DNA from: Arthrobacter rhizophilus
Lineage (GTDB): Bacteria > Actinomycetota > Actinomycetes > Actinomycetales > Micrococcaceae
NCBI RefSeq assembly: GCF_026241105.1
Contig: NZ_JAPFFT010000001.1
Span: 434,001-498,000 of the forward strand
Direction: 5' to 3'
DNA length: 64,000 nt
Made by a program: the position numbers and the translations under genes. Of this stretch, positions 24,424 to 32,573 are shown in pieces; the first letter of the stretch is position 1, and every line of letters begins with the position of its first letter. Below the pieces are notes generated by a model, which worked only from the letters and a program-made list of their open reading frames with translations, had not been told where the DNA came from and did no database searches.

Positions 24424-25398
24424 GTGGAAACCACGCAGCCCACCGCGACCGGACTTGAGCTTGTCGCGGCAGGCCAGCAGCTGACCGTCAAGGTCCCGGG
24501 CACCAGCGCCAACCTGGGCCCCGGCTACGACAGCCTCGGCCTGGCATTGTCGATCTACGACACCCTGACCGTCGAAACGCTCACCACCGGAGAGCTCGAG
24601 TTCGAGCTCTCCGGTGAGGGGGCAGACAGTCTTCCCCGTGATGCCACCCACCTTGTGGTTCGCGCCATCAACACGGCCCTGGAACGCCTCGGCTTCCGGC
24701 ACAACGGCCTGAAGATCACCGCGGACAACGTCAACCCGCATGGCCGTGGACTCGGTTCCTCGGCGTCGGCAGTGGTTGCGGCCGTTACGGCAGCCAATGC
24801 CCTGGTACCCGAATCCGCCCAACGTGACCGTGAGTGGATCCTGCAACTCACGAGCGAGATGGAAGGCCACCCGGACAACGTCGCACCGGCGATTTTCGGC
24901 GGACTGGCCTTGTCATGGCAGGACAGCGAGCAGTACAGCAGCACGCGTGCGGAAGTGGTTCCGACCGTCATCCCCATCGTCGCCGTGCCCGACTACGAAC
25001 TGTCCACCGAGACAGCCCGCGGCCTGCTTCCGGCTTCCATCGGCCATCACGCCGCAGCCATGAACTCAGGACGCGCCGCGCTCTTGATCCACGCCTTGAC
25101 TGCGCAGCCCCGTTTCCTGCTTCCCGGCACCGAGGACTACCTGCACCAGAGCTACCGCGCCGAGGCCATGCGGCCCAGCGCGGCGCTGATTGCGGCTCTG
25201 CGGTCTTCGGGCCATGCGGCGGTTGTTTCCGGCGCAGGCCCTACGGTTCTGGCATTGGCAAACGGCTCGGACGAGGCAGAAGCGATTACGGATTTCATTG
25301 CCTCTTTCACTGCGGACAACACACCGGACGTTTCTTGGCGCGTGATGACACTGGCAGTGGACGTTGAAGGTGCTAGAGTGGACTTGCACCGGCGGTAG
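24424..25398 (+). CDS. thrB: Homoserine kinase
   Basis: GHMP-family kinase of 324 aa that phosphorylates homoserine. The ATP loop PHGRGLGSSASAVVAAV spans residues 106-121, and N-terminal VPGTSANLGPGYDSLGLAL and C-terminal AAVVSGAGPTVLALANG complete the GHMP fold. GTG start 2 bp after thrC. It ends the hom-thrC-thrB block; rho follows after a 300-bp leader. Confidence 0.95.
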   Translation: METTQPTATGLELVAAGQQLTVKVPGTSANLGPGYDSLGLALSIYDTLTVETLTTGELEFELSGEGADSLPRDATHLVVRAINTALERLGFRHNGLKITADNVNPHGRGLGSSASAVVAAVTAANALVPESAQRDREWILQLTSEMEGHPDNVAPAIFGGLALSWQDSEQYSSTRAEVVPTVIPIVAVPDYELSTETARGLLPASIGHHAAAMNSGRAALLIHALTAQPRFLLPGTEDYLHQSYRAEAMRPSAALIAALRSSGHAAVVSGAGPTVLALANGSDEAEAITDFIASFTADNTPDVSWRVMTLAVDVEGARVDLHRR

Positions 25399-25699
25399 AA
25401 CCGCGGGCAGTTCCCTGACATTGGATCCCGGCATAACGCCGTTCCCGTCTCCTACTGTGTCGAAGTCTGCCGGTGCCGTCTCCTTATCGGCCTGTCGCAG
25501 GTGCCACAGAACCCTTTCTGTTACCCGGACCGTCAGCCCGCGCCCCGCCCGCCGGAGCATCGAAGACGTATCAGTATCCGGCCCTGCTGAAACTAAACCG
25601 GCAAGACCGAAATCACGGCTGCAGATCTGAACTGCAGTCCAGAACAAATCATCGCGTCCAGCTCTAGGTCTGGACGCCGTCGAGGGGGAAGGATCCTTC
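25399..25699. promoter_or_regulatory. Leader region of rho with two hairpins
   Basis: No gene is recognisable in these 301 bp. Close to rho there are a CTGCAG stem (25619-25624 with 25632-25637) and a stronger 8-bp stem GCGTCCAG/CTGGACGC (25654-25661 with 25670-25677), ending 4 bp before the GAGGGGGAAGG ribosome-binding site. The region upstream is C-rich. Long leaders that allow Rho-dependent autoregulation are known for rho genes; here this is an inference. Confidence 0.45.
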
Positions 25700-27802
25700 G
25701 TGACAGAAACCACTGAGCTGGCTTCAGCTGTGGACACAACATCTTCTGCAGCTGAATCAACGGCCGCAACCGCCAAGAGCAGCGGCCTTGCAGGCCTCAA
25801 GCTCGCGCAGCTCCAGGCTCTCGCCAGTCAGCTGGGCATTTCGGGCGGATCCCGGATGCGCAAGGGGGACTTGGTTTCGGCTATCTCAGCCCACCGTGCC
25901 GGCGCAACCACTAGCAAGGCTCCTGCCGCGGCCAAAGCCGTAGCACCAAAGGCCTCGCCTGCAGCAGCAAAAGTTGAGGACTCTGCCGCACCTGCCGCAG
26001 TATCCACCGAAGCTCCTGCGCAGGAAGGCACCCGGGCACGTGGCCGTGGACGAAGCCGCCGCGCCACGAGCGACGGCGTCGTCGCCGCTCCTGCTGCCAC
26101 GGAAACCGTGGAGGCTCCCGCCCCTGCCGCCGAAGCTCCTGCTGCTCCTGTAGCCGAAGCAAGCGAGGCCGTCGGTGAACGCCGCCAGCCCCGCACACGC
26201 AATCGTCGTCGCGGCGAGGCGGCAGCAGCTCCTGCTGAGGCCGGAGAAGCCAGTGAGACCCGTCCGGCCGAGCAGCCCCAGGCTGAACAGCCCCGCGTGG
26301 AACAGCGTCAAACCGATCAGCGTCAGGCCGATCAGCGTCAGGCCCAGCCGCGCCAAGGTGAGCAGGCTTCGGCCGAAGCCGGCGAACCCGCCCAGCGCGA
26401 TCGCCGCGACAGCACCCGTACCCGCCGCGAAGACACTAACGACGGCGATGACACCGGCAACCGCCGCAATCGTCGCAACCGCCGCGACCGCAACGATCGT
26501 CCGGGTCCGCAGGACAACCGCGACGGCCGGGACAACCGCGAAGGAAACACCCGCAGCGACCGCTTCCGCGACCGCAACGAACGCCGTCGCGGCCGCGGCC
26601 AGGGCCCCGACGTCGACGACGTCGAGGTCACCGAGGATGACGTCCTGCTGCCTGTTGCCGGCATCCTGGACGTGCTGGAGAACTACGCGTTCATCCGCAC
26701 TTCCGGTTACCTGCCCGGTCCCAACGACGTTTATGTGTCCCTCGCCCAGGTTAAGAAGTACAACCTGCGCAAGGGTGACGCCGTGGTCGGCGCAATCCGC
26801 GCCCCGCGTGACGGCGAGGACCGCAGCCAGCAGACCGCGCGCCAGAAGTTCAACGCACTTGTCCGCGTCACGTCGGTCAACGGCAAGACGCCTGAAGAGC
26901 TCAAGGACCGCGTCGAATTCGCAAAGCTCGTCCCGCTGTACCCGTCCGAGCGCTTGCGCCTCGAAACGGATCCCAAGAAGATCGGCCCGCGCGTCATCGA
27001 CCTCGTGGCCCCGATCGGCAAGGGCCAGCGCGGCCTGATCGTCTCCCCGCCCAAGGCCGGCAAGACGCTCATCCTGCAGTCCATCGCAAACGCGATCACC
27101 ACCAACAACCCTGAGGTCCACCTCATGATGGTGCTGGTTGACGAACGTCCCGAAGAAGTCACGGACATGCAGCGCACCGTCAAGGGTGAGGTCATTGCCT
27201 CCACCTTCGACCGTCCCGCCGATGACCACACCACGGTTGCCGAGCTTTCCATCGAACGCGCCAAGCGCCTCGTGGAAATGGGCATGGACGTGGTGGTCCT
27301 CCTGGACTCCATGACCCGCCTGGGCCGCGCCTACAACCTGGCAGCACCGGCCTCCGGCCGCATCCTGTCCGGTGGCGTCGACTCCGCTGCGCTCTACCCG
27401 CCGAAACGCTTCTTCGGTGCTGCGCGCAACATCGAAAACGGTGGCTCGCTGACTATCTTGGCAACCGCGCTCGTGGAGACCGGTTCCAAGATGGACGAGG
27501 TTATCTTCGAAGAGTTCAAGGGCACGGGCAACATGGAGCTCCGCCTGTCCCGCCAGCTGGCGGACAAGCGCATCTTCCCGGCCGTGGACGTCAACGCTTC
27601 GGGTACCCGTCGCGAAGAGAACCTGCTTTCGGCCGAAGAAGTCAAGATCATGTGGAAGCTGCGCCGTGTCCTGTCCGGACTCGAGACGCAGCAGAGCCTT
27701 GAACTCCTGACCAACAAGATCCGGGAGACCGGGAGCAACGTCGAATTCCTGATGCAGGTACAGAAGACGACTCTTGGAGCCAAGTCGGATAACGACAAAT
27801 AG
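25700..27802 (+). CDS. rho: Transcription termination factor Rho with long disordered N-terminus
   Basis: Hexameric RNA-dependent ATPase of 700 aa against about 420 in E. coli. Residues 28-66 form the Rho_N (SAP-like) motif, 67-310 an Ala/Pro- then Arg/Asp/Asn-rich disordered insertion with RRNRRNRRDRNDRPG and a short QRQADQRQA repeat, 311-390 the cold-shock-like RNA-binding domain, and the rest the ATPase with Walker A PPKAGKT (450-456). Such basic insertions are usual in high-GC actinobacterial Rho and add RNA affinity. GTG start with a strong GAGGGGGAAGG. Confidence 0.95.
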   Translation: MTETTELASAVDTTSSAAESTAATAKSSGLAGLKLAQLQALASQLGISGGSRMRKGDLVSAISAHRAGATTSKAPAAAKAVAPKASPAAAKVEDSAAPAAVSTEAPAQEGTRARGRGRSRRATSDGVVAAPAATETVEAPAPAAEAPAAPVAEASEAVGERRQPRTRNRRRGEAAAAPAEAGEASETRPAEQPQAEQPRVEQRQTDQRQADQRQAQPRQGEQASAEAGEPAQRDRRDSTRTRREDTNDGDDTGNRRNRRNRRDRNDRPGPQDNRDGRDNREGNTRSDRFRDRNERRRGRGQGPDVDDVEVTEDDVLLPVAGILDVLENYAFIRTSGYLPGPNDVYVSLAQVKKYNLRKGDAVVGAIRAPRDGEDRSQQTARQKFNALVRVTSVNGKTPEELKDRVEFAKLVPLYPSERLRLETDPKKIGPRVIDLVAPIGKGQRGLIVSPPKAGKTLILQSIANAITTNNPEVHLMMVLVDERPEEVTDMQRTVKGEVIASTFDRPADDHTTVAELSIERAKRLVEMGMDVVVLLDSMTRLGRAYNLAAPASGRILSGGVDSAALYPPKRFFGAARNIENGGSLTILATALVETGSKMDEVIFEEFKGTGNMELRLSRQLADKRIFPAVDVNASGTRREENLLSAEEVKIMWKLRRVLSGLETQQSLELLTNKIRETGSNVEFLMQVQKTTLGAKSDNDK

Positions 27803-27809
27803 CTGTTTT

Positions 27810-27869
27810 AGGGGCGGGTGCTGGTTCGTTCGTGCGGTTTGTGCCGCGCGGATGTTCCGCCCCCGCCCC
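27810..27869 (+). terminator. Possible terminator of rho
   Basis: AGGGGCGGG (27810-27818) pairs with CCCGCCCCT (27861-27869), enclosing a smaller GCGG/CCGC hairpin; only a weak T-rich tail follows. Confidence 0.4.
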
Positions 27870-27876
27870 TTCTCGT

Positions 27877-27942
27877 TGCAACGCGGGGTCAGATACGGCC
27901 CATTCAGGCCCCCGGCATGGGCCGTAAGTGACCCCGTGTTGC
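27877..27942. repeat. Palindromic intergenic element between rho and prfA
   Basis: Imperfect 25-nt arms: the left begins GCAACGCGGGGTCAGATAC (27877-27895), the right is TGGGCCGTAAGTGACCCCG followed by TGTTGC (27918-27942). Complementarity is broken at a few positions. The loop is C-rich. I recall similar GGGGTCA/GGCCGTA palindromes between genes in Arthrobacter relatives, but this was not searched. In mycobacteria the rpmE gene stands at this place. Confidence 0.65.
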
Positions 27943-27950
27943 AGTTATTA

Positions 27951-27964
27951 GACTTGTACAAGTC
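27951..27964. promoter_or_regulatory. 14-bp perfect palindrome before prfA
   Basis: GACTTGTACAAGTC lies 15 bp upstream of the prfA ATG, just before its GAAAGAGG ribosome-binding site. It could be an operator or a short leader hairpin. Confidence 0.4.
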
Positions 27965-27979
27965 GAAAGAGGTTTTGAA

Positions 27980-29053
27980 ATGTTTGAGTCCGTACAGGGA
28001 TTGCTTGACGAGCATGCTGCCATTCAGGCGCAGTTGAGTGATCCTGCTGTTTATGCCGACCAGTCCATGGCCCGCAAGTTGGGGCGGCGTTCTGCCCAGT
28101 TGCAGGGCATCGTGGAAGCGTACAACCGTTGGCGCGGGCTCATGGACGATCTTGAAGCGGCTAAGGAAATGGCTTCCGAGGACGCTGAATTTGCTGCTGA
28201 GGTCGGCGAGATTGAGGCGAAGCTTCCGGCAGCCCAGGAGAAATTGCGTCGGCTGCTGATTCCTCGCGATCCCGACGACGCCCGCAACGTCATTCTTGAG
28301 GTCAAGGGTGGTGAAGGCGGCGACGAAGCTGCCCTCTTCGCCGGGGACCTGCTGCGCATGTACATGCGTTATGCGGAGTCGCGCGGCTGGAAGACCGAGC
28401 TTATATCGGCCACGGAATCGGACCTTGGCGGCTACAAGGACGTCCAGATGGCCGTCAAGGGCAATTCGAACGATCCTGCCGAAGGTGTCTACGCCCGGCT
28501 GAAGTTCGAGGGTGGCGTGCACCGCGTCCAGCGCGTCCCCGTCACCGAGTCCCAAGGCCGTATTCACACCTCGGCGGCCGGTGTACTGGTGCTCCCGGAA
28601 GTGGACGAGCCCGAAGAGCTCGAAATCAACCAGAACGACCTCAAGATCGACGTTTACAGGTCCTCGGGTCCTGGCGGCCAGTCCGTCAACACTACAGACT
28701 CGGCAGTCCGCATCACCCACCTTCCCACGGGCATCGTGGTGGCAATGCAGAACGAAAAATCCCAGCTGCAGAACAGGGAAGCCGGCATGCGCGTCCTGCG
28801 CGCCCGCATCCTCGCCCATCAGCAGGAGCAGATCGATGCCGAGAACTCGGCCCAGCGCAAGTCGCAGATCCGCACCATGGACCGTTCGGAGCGCATCCGC
28901 ACGTACAACTTCCCGGAAAATCGGATTGCCGACCACCGAACCGGCTACAAGGCCTACAACCTCGACGCCGTCATGAACGGCGACCTCGAGCCGGTCATCC
29001 AATCGGCCATCGAGATGGACGAACAATCACGCCTGGATGCCCTGGGCGAGTAA
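27980..29053 (+). CDS. prfA: Peptide chain release factor 1
   Basis: A 357-aa factor that reads UAA and UAG. The codon-recognition tripeptide appears as PVT (187-189, in RVPVTES) and the peptidyl-tRNA hydrolysis motif GGQ is at 232-234, within [19 protein letters not shown] 27980 follows GAAAGAGG. The next gene, prmC, encodes the enzyme that methylates the GGQ glutamine, 18 bp downstream. Confidence 0.95.
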   Translation: MFESVQGLLDEHAAIQAQLSDPAVYADQSMARKLGRRSAQLQGIVEAYNRWRGLMDDLEAAKEMASEDAEFAAEVGEIEAKLPAAQEKLRRLLIPRDPDDARNVILEVKGGEGGDEAALFAGDLLRMYMRYAESRGWKTELISATESDLGGYKDVQMAVKGNSNDPAEGVYARLKFEGGVHRVQRVPVTESQGRIHTSAAGVLVLPEVDEPEELEINQNDLKIDVYRSSGPGGQSVNTTDSAVRITHLPTGIVVAMQNEKSQLQNREAGMRVLRARILAHQQEQIDAENSAQRKSQIRTMDRSERIRTYNFPENRIADHRTGYKAYNLDAVMNGDLEPVIQSAIEMDEQSRLDALGE

Positions 29054-29071
29054 CAGCCTGCAGGGAAATTC

Positions 29072-29944
29072 ATGACGCTCTTTCCTGGCCAGAGCCTGGC
29101 TGACGCTGTCCGCGAGGCGACCGCTATCCTGTCCGACGCCGGTGTGCCCACTCCGCGCGTGGACGCCGAGCTCCTCGCCGAACATCTCCTGGGTGTCGGC
29201 CTTGGGCGCTTGCGTGCCATGCTGCTCGGCGATTCTGCCGCTCCTGAGGGCTATGCGGACCTGGTGGCGGAGCGTGCACAGCGCGTTCCGCTGCAACACA
29301 TCACCGGCGTCGCGCACTTCCGCTACCTCACGCTGGCCGTGGGCCCTGGCGTGTTCATTCCGCGGCCGGAAACGGAATCCGTCGTCCAGTTGGTCATCGA
29401 CCACCTCCAGGGACTCCCGCACCCGAAGGTTGTGGATCTTGGCACCGGCTCCGGTGCTATTGCTGGTTCGATCGCCCATGAAGTGCCTGGGGCCGAGGTC
29501 CACGCCGTCGAATTCAGCACGTTCGCCCATGCCTGGGCCTCCAGGAACCTGAAGCCACTGGGTGTGAAGCTCGTGCAAGGCGACCTCCGCAACGCCTTGC
29601 CCGAACAGAACGGAACTTTCGACGTCGTCGTTTCCAATCCGCCTTACATCCCCGCTGAAGCAATTCCGAACGAACCTGAAGTGGCACTCCACGATCCGCC
29701 CGAGGCGCTGTACGGCGGGGGAGCGGATGGGATGGAGCTTCCGACGGCGGCTGCCGCCTCGGCTGCCCGGCTCCTGAAGCCCGGTGGCTTCTTCGTCATG
29801 GAGCACGCAGAGGTGCAGGCAGGTTGGATTGCCGAACACCTGAAGGCCGCCGGCTGCTGGATGGAAGTCACTACTCACCTTGATCTCAACGACAAGGAAC
29901 GTGCCACGAGCGCAGTGTTGGCAATCGCTGCCTCCGGGAAATGA
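29072..29944 (+). CDS. prmC: Release factor glutamine methyltransferase
   Basis: SAM-dependent N5-glutamine methyltransferase of 290 aa that modifies the GGQ motif of release factors. The SAM-binding motif is DLGTGSGAI (122-130) and the catalytic NPPY is at 189-192. An N-terminal helical domain (about 5-90) recognises the release factor, with RVPLQHITG typical of the family. Directly follows prfA. Confidence 0.94.
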   Translation: MTLFPGQSLADAVREATAILSDAGVPTPRVDAELLAEHLLGVGLGRLRAMLLGDSAAPEGYADLVAERAQRVPLQHITGVAHFRYLTLAVGPGVFIPRPETESVVQLVIDHLQGLPHPKVVDLGTGSGAIAGSIAHEVPGAEVHAVEFSTFAHAWASRNLKPLGVKLVQGDLRNALPEQNGTFDVVVSNPPYIPAEAIPNEPEVALHDPPEALYGGGADGMELPTAAAASAARLLKPGGFFVMEHAEVQAGWIAEHLKAAGCWMEVTTHLDLNDKERATSAVLAIAASGK

Positions 29945-29950
29945 AAGAAT
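29945..29950 (+). promoter_or_regulatory. -10 box AAGAAT, possible leaderless start of the Sua5 gene
   Basis: AAGAAT covers the end of prmC and is followed by 6 nt before the GTG at 29957. No Shine-Dalgarno sequence is seen, so an internal leaderless promoter is possible. Confidence 0.4.
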
Positions 29951-29956
29951 AGCGCT

Positions 29957-30682
29957 GTGACCACAAGCTACAACTGCACGTCAGAGGAACAACGCGCCGA
30001 AGGCCTGGAGCATGCGCAGCGCGCCATCAACGAGAAAAAGTGTGTCGTCATGCCGACGGACACCGTCTACGGCATTGCCGCGGACGCGTTCTCACCCCAG
30101 GCCGTGACCATGCTGCTTGTCTCGAAAGGCCGCGGCCGGCATATGCCGCCCCCCGTACTGATCCCACGGCTCAATGCGCTGGACGGGCTGGCAACCGATG
30201 TCTCGGAAGACGCCCGTAAACTGGCAGACGCCTTCTGGCCTGGCGGCCTGACGCTGATCTTCCACGCCCAGCCATCCTTGGACTGGGACCTGGGGGAGAC
30301 CCGAGGAACCGTGGCCCTGCGCATGCCGGACGACGAAATTGCGCTTGAACTGCTCAGCCGCACAGGTCCGCTGGCGGTGTCTTCGGCCAATCGCACCGGT
30401 CAACCCGCCGCGCAGACAGCTGCCGAGGCGAGGACCCAGCTTGCCGAATCGGTCGAGGTGTACCTCGAGGGCGGGTTCCGTCCTGTCGAAGGAACCGAGT
30501 CCGTAGCCTCCACCATTGTTGACGCCACCACACTGCCGCTCCGGGTGGTCCGCGACGGTGCTGTTGCCCTGGAACGCCTCCGCGAGGTGGTTCCCGGCGT
30601 GTTGGCGCTCGGCGAAGCCGTGCCTGAGCCGGTCACGGAGCCTGAGCCTGAGCCGGAGTCGGACGAGATCAGGGCCGAATGA
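29957..30682 (+). CDS. L-threonylcarbamoyladenylate synthase (Sua5/YciO/YrdC family)
   Basis: A 241-aa enzyme that makes threonylcarbamoyl-AMP from threonine, bicarbonate and ATP for t6A37 in tRNAs. It has the YrdC core KCVVMPTDTVYGIAADA, SKGRGRHMPPPVLI and TGPLAVSSANRTGQPA. The C-terminal tail is an acidic EPEPEPESDE stretch. GTG start. Its last codons overlap the glycosyltransferase gene by 4 bp (ATGA). Position between prmC and the wecA gene is as in mycobacteria (Rv1301). Confidence 0.92.
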   Translation: MTTSYNCTSEEQRAEGLEHAQRAINEKKCVVMPTDTVYGIAADAFSPQAVTMLLVSKGRGRHMPPPVLIPRLNALDGLATDVSEDARKLADAFWPGGLTLIFHAQPSLDWDLGETRGTVALRMPDDEIALELLSRTGPLAVSSANRTGQPAAQTAAEARTQLAESVEVYLEGGFRPVEGTESVASTIVDATTLPLRVVRDGAVALERLREVVPGVLALGEAVPEPVTEPEPEPESDEIRAE

Positions 30683-31470
30683 GCCTGGTCCGGGATCGTG
30701 TTCCCCTTCTGGACGTGGACGTCACTGCCCTGTGCACGGACGAACTTATCGAGGCCATGAGCGGGTTCGTTTCGGATGGCACCACCAAGGTGGTTCTTGG
30801 GCACAACCTGCACAGCGTCACGCTGTTTCATTCGAGTCCGGATTTCCGCCACCTCTATGAGCGCAGCGATGTAGTCCTCTTGGATGGAGCGCCTGTCGCC
30901 ATGCTTTGGGGACTTGGCCACCGTGGAGACTCACGGAGCGACAGCCCAGGGCTGATGGAATACCGCTTGGGATCCACTGACTGGGTGCCGGCGCTAGGCG
31001 GCGTCGAGGGACTACGCCGGATCGCCGTCGTCGGGGCGGGGCCCGAGGCCAACGCCAAGACGGTAGAACGGCTAAGCGGGATCGTGCCTGGTGCCGAGGT
31101 CTCTGGCCGGCCTGGTGAGAACTGGGACAACTCCAGCGAGGAGGCCGCCGTTGCCTGGCTTGCGGAGTTCCGTCCCCAGCTGGTGCTTCTTGGCCTGGGA
31201 ATGCCGCTGCAGGAGTCCGTCTTGCACCGGCGGCTGGACGAGCTTCCGCCCGCCGTCTACTGCACCGTCGGCGGGGCTATCGAGCAGTTGGCGGGGCTCC
31301 AGAAGCTTGCTCCACGCTGGCTCGGCCGCCTCGGGCTTGAATGGGCTTGGCGACTTGTCCTGCATCCGGGGCGCGTCGCGTACCGGGTCTTCGGCGAGCC
31401 GTGGGTGCTACTCGGCCTGCTGGTCCGCCGTCGGCTCTCTCGTAAGAACAGCACACCGCCGGGCCGCTAG
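30679..31470 (+). CDS. WecG/TagA/CpsF-family glycosyltransferase
   Basis: A 263-aa GT26-type enzyme that adds a sugar (often ManNAc or its uronic acid) to a lipid-linked GlcNAc. Family features are GHNLHSVTLFHSSPDFRHLY, VVLLDGAPVAMLWG and LVLLGLGMPLQE, with the C-terminal GLEWAWRLVLHPGR region involved in membrane association. It overlaps the Sua5 gene and converges with the GT2 gene, whose stop codon shares 3 bp. With the nearby WecA-type enzyme it probably builds a wall glycopolymer linkage unit; the sugar is unknown. Confidence 0.88.
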   Translation: MSLVRDRVPLLDVDVTALCTDELIEAMSGFVSDGTTKVVLGHNLHSVTLFHSSPDFRHLYERSDVVLLDGAPVAMLWGLGHRGDSRSDSPGLMEYRLGSTDWVPALGGVEGLRRIAVVGAGPEANAKTVERLSGIVPGAEVSGRPGENWDNSSEEAAVAWLAEFRPQLVLLGLGMPLQESVLHRRLDELPPAVYCTVGGAIEQLAGLQKLAPRWLGRLGLEWAWRLVLHPGRVAYRVFGEPWVLLGLLVRRRLSRKNSTPPGR

Positions 31471-32363
31471 AACTTCTGGTCCTCCAGCGGGCCAAAGCCC
31501 TTGTTGCGCAAACCGGCTGAGAATGCCCGGAACCACTCGGCGAGCCCGCGGAAGTCACCGCGGGGAAGGAAGTAGCCCAGGTAGCCTCCGACATCGGCCA
31601 CCATGGACTTGCCGCGCCGATACCGGCGGATCAAATAGCCGCGGTTGCGGTAGTAGAAGTAGCGCTTGAACGCCGAATCCGGCACGATCACATGCCAGCG
31701 CGCCCCAAAGACGTGCTTGGTCTCGGAAAACGCGTGCGGGTGGGTGATCCACGCCGTGGCGACCGTACCGAAGCGTATCCCCGCTTTCCTGAGGCGGATC
31801 ATGAAGTCCACTTCATCGCCGCGGATGAACAGCCGGATATCCGGCACTCCCACTTTGAAGAAGACGCTGGAGCGGATGAGGGCCCCGTTGAAGAAGTGCC
31901 CGACGTCGGGCAGGAACCCGGCCTTCTCGACCTCGGAACGGTCGTGGGTCACTTTGCCGTCGATCCGGAAGAAGAAGGAGAGCTTGTCCGGGTGGCCGGG
32001 AGCCACGACGAGCGGGACCACGGCATCCAGTCCCCGGGCTTCCGCTTCGTGAACCAGGGTTTCGAGGCATTCTGGATCGCCTGGTTCGGCGTCATCGTCC
32101 ATGATCCAGACCCATTCAGCGCCGCTGGCCACTGCCTTGAGGATCGCGAGTGCGAAGCCGCCCGCCCCGCCCAGGTTGGCCTCGGAGCGAACGTAGTCCA
32201 CGTTCGGGTGGCTTGATGCGAGCTCCCGCGAAGGGGTTGTACCGCTGTCCACGAGACAGATGGTGTCCACCGCTATGGACTGCTTGTTGACAGCGTCGAG
32301 CAGGACCGCGAGCTCTCCGGGGCGGTCAAAGGTCACAGCCGCAACGGCAACGGAGACAGTCAT
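31467..32363 (-). CDS. Family 2 glycosyltransferase (GlfT-like)
   Basis: A 298-aa GT-A-fold enzyme with VAVAAVTFDRPGELAVLLDAV at the start and metal-binding aspartates in VWIMDDDAEPG. The arrangement, with FFRIDGKVTHDRSEVE and RGDEVDFMIRLRKAGIRF, resembles galactofuranosyl- or rhamnosyltransferases of wall arabinogalactan-type polymers; the donor cannot be told. ATG 32363 begins the homology. It is convergent with the WecG/TagA gene and divergent from the WecA-type gene, together inserted in an otherwise conserved order. Confidence 0.85.
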   Translation of the reverse strand: MTVSVAVAAVTFDRPGELAVLLDAVNKQSIAVDTICLVDSGTTPSRELASSHPNVDYVRSEANLGGAGGFALAILKAVASGAEWVWIMDDDAEPGDPECLETLVHEAEARGLDAVVPLVVAPGHPDKLSFFFRIDGKVTHDRSEVEKAGFLPDVGHFFNGALIRSSVFFKVGVPDIRLFIRGDEVDFMIRLRKAGIRFGTVATAWITHPHAFSETKHVFGARWHVIVPDSAFKRYFYYRNRGYLIRRYRRGKSMVADVGGYLGYFLPRGDFRGLAEWFRAFSAGLRNKGFGPLEDQKF

Positions 32364-32456
32364 GTAGGGTTCCTTCCGGGCAGTAGCGGGGAGGGTCCTC
32401 CCGGCTCGCCCTAGGGGCGCGTGAAACGGAGCAAAGCCGCCGTTGCCGCTAGTATC

Positions 32457-32487
32457 TTGACAGAGTCCAACTGTAGTACAGCAATAT
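32457..32487 (+). promoter_or_regulatory. Putative promoter of the WecA-type gene
   Basis: A perfect -35 TTGACA (32457-32462) with CAATAT (32482-32487) as the best -10 at a 19-bp spacing. The -35 is convincing; the -10 is weak. Confidence 0.4.
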
Positions 32488-32573
32488 TCGGCGGTGCGCA
32501 GAGGTGTTGCGGGTGACGTGCCGGCAGCTATTCGCCGGGGACGAAATCCACCACCGCCAACAGGAGCCGCCAC

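Noticed and set aside
25886-29026. A 1046-codon open frame antisense to rho, the gap and prfA
   Set aside because: High GC leaves antisense frames open; the sense strand encodes clear Rho and RF1, and the antisense product shows no domain.
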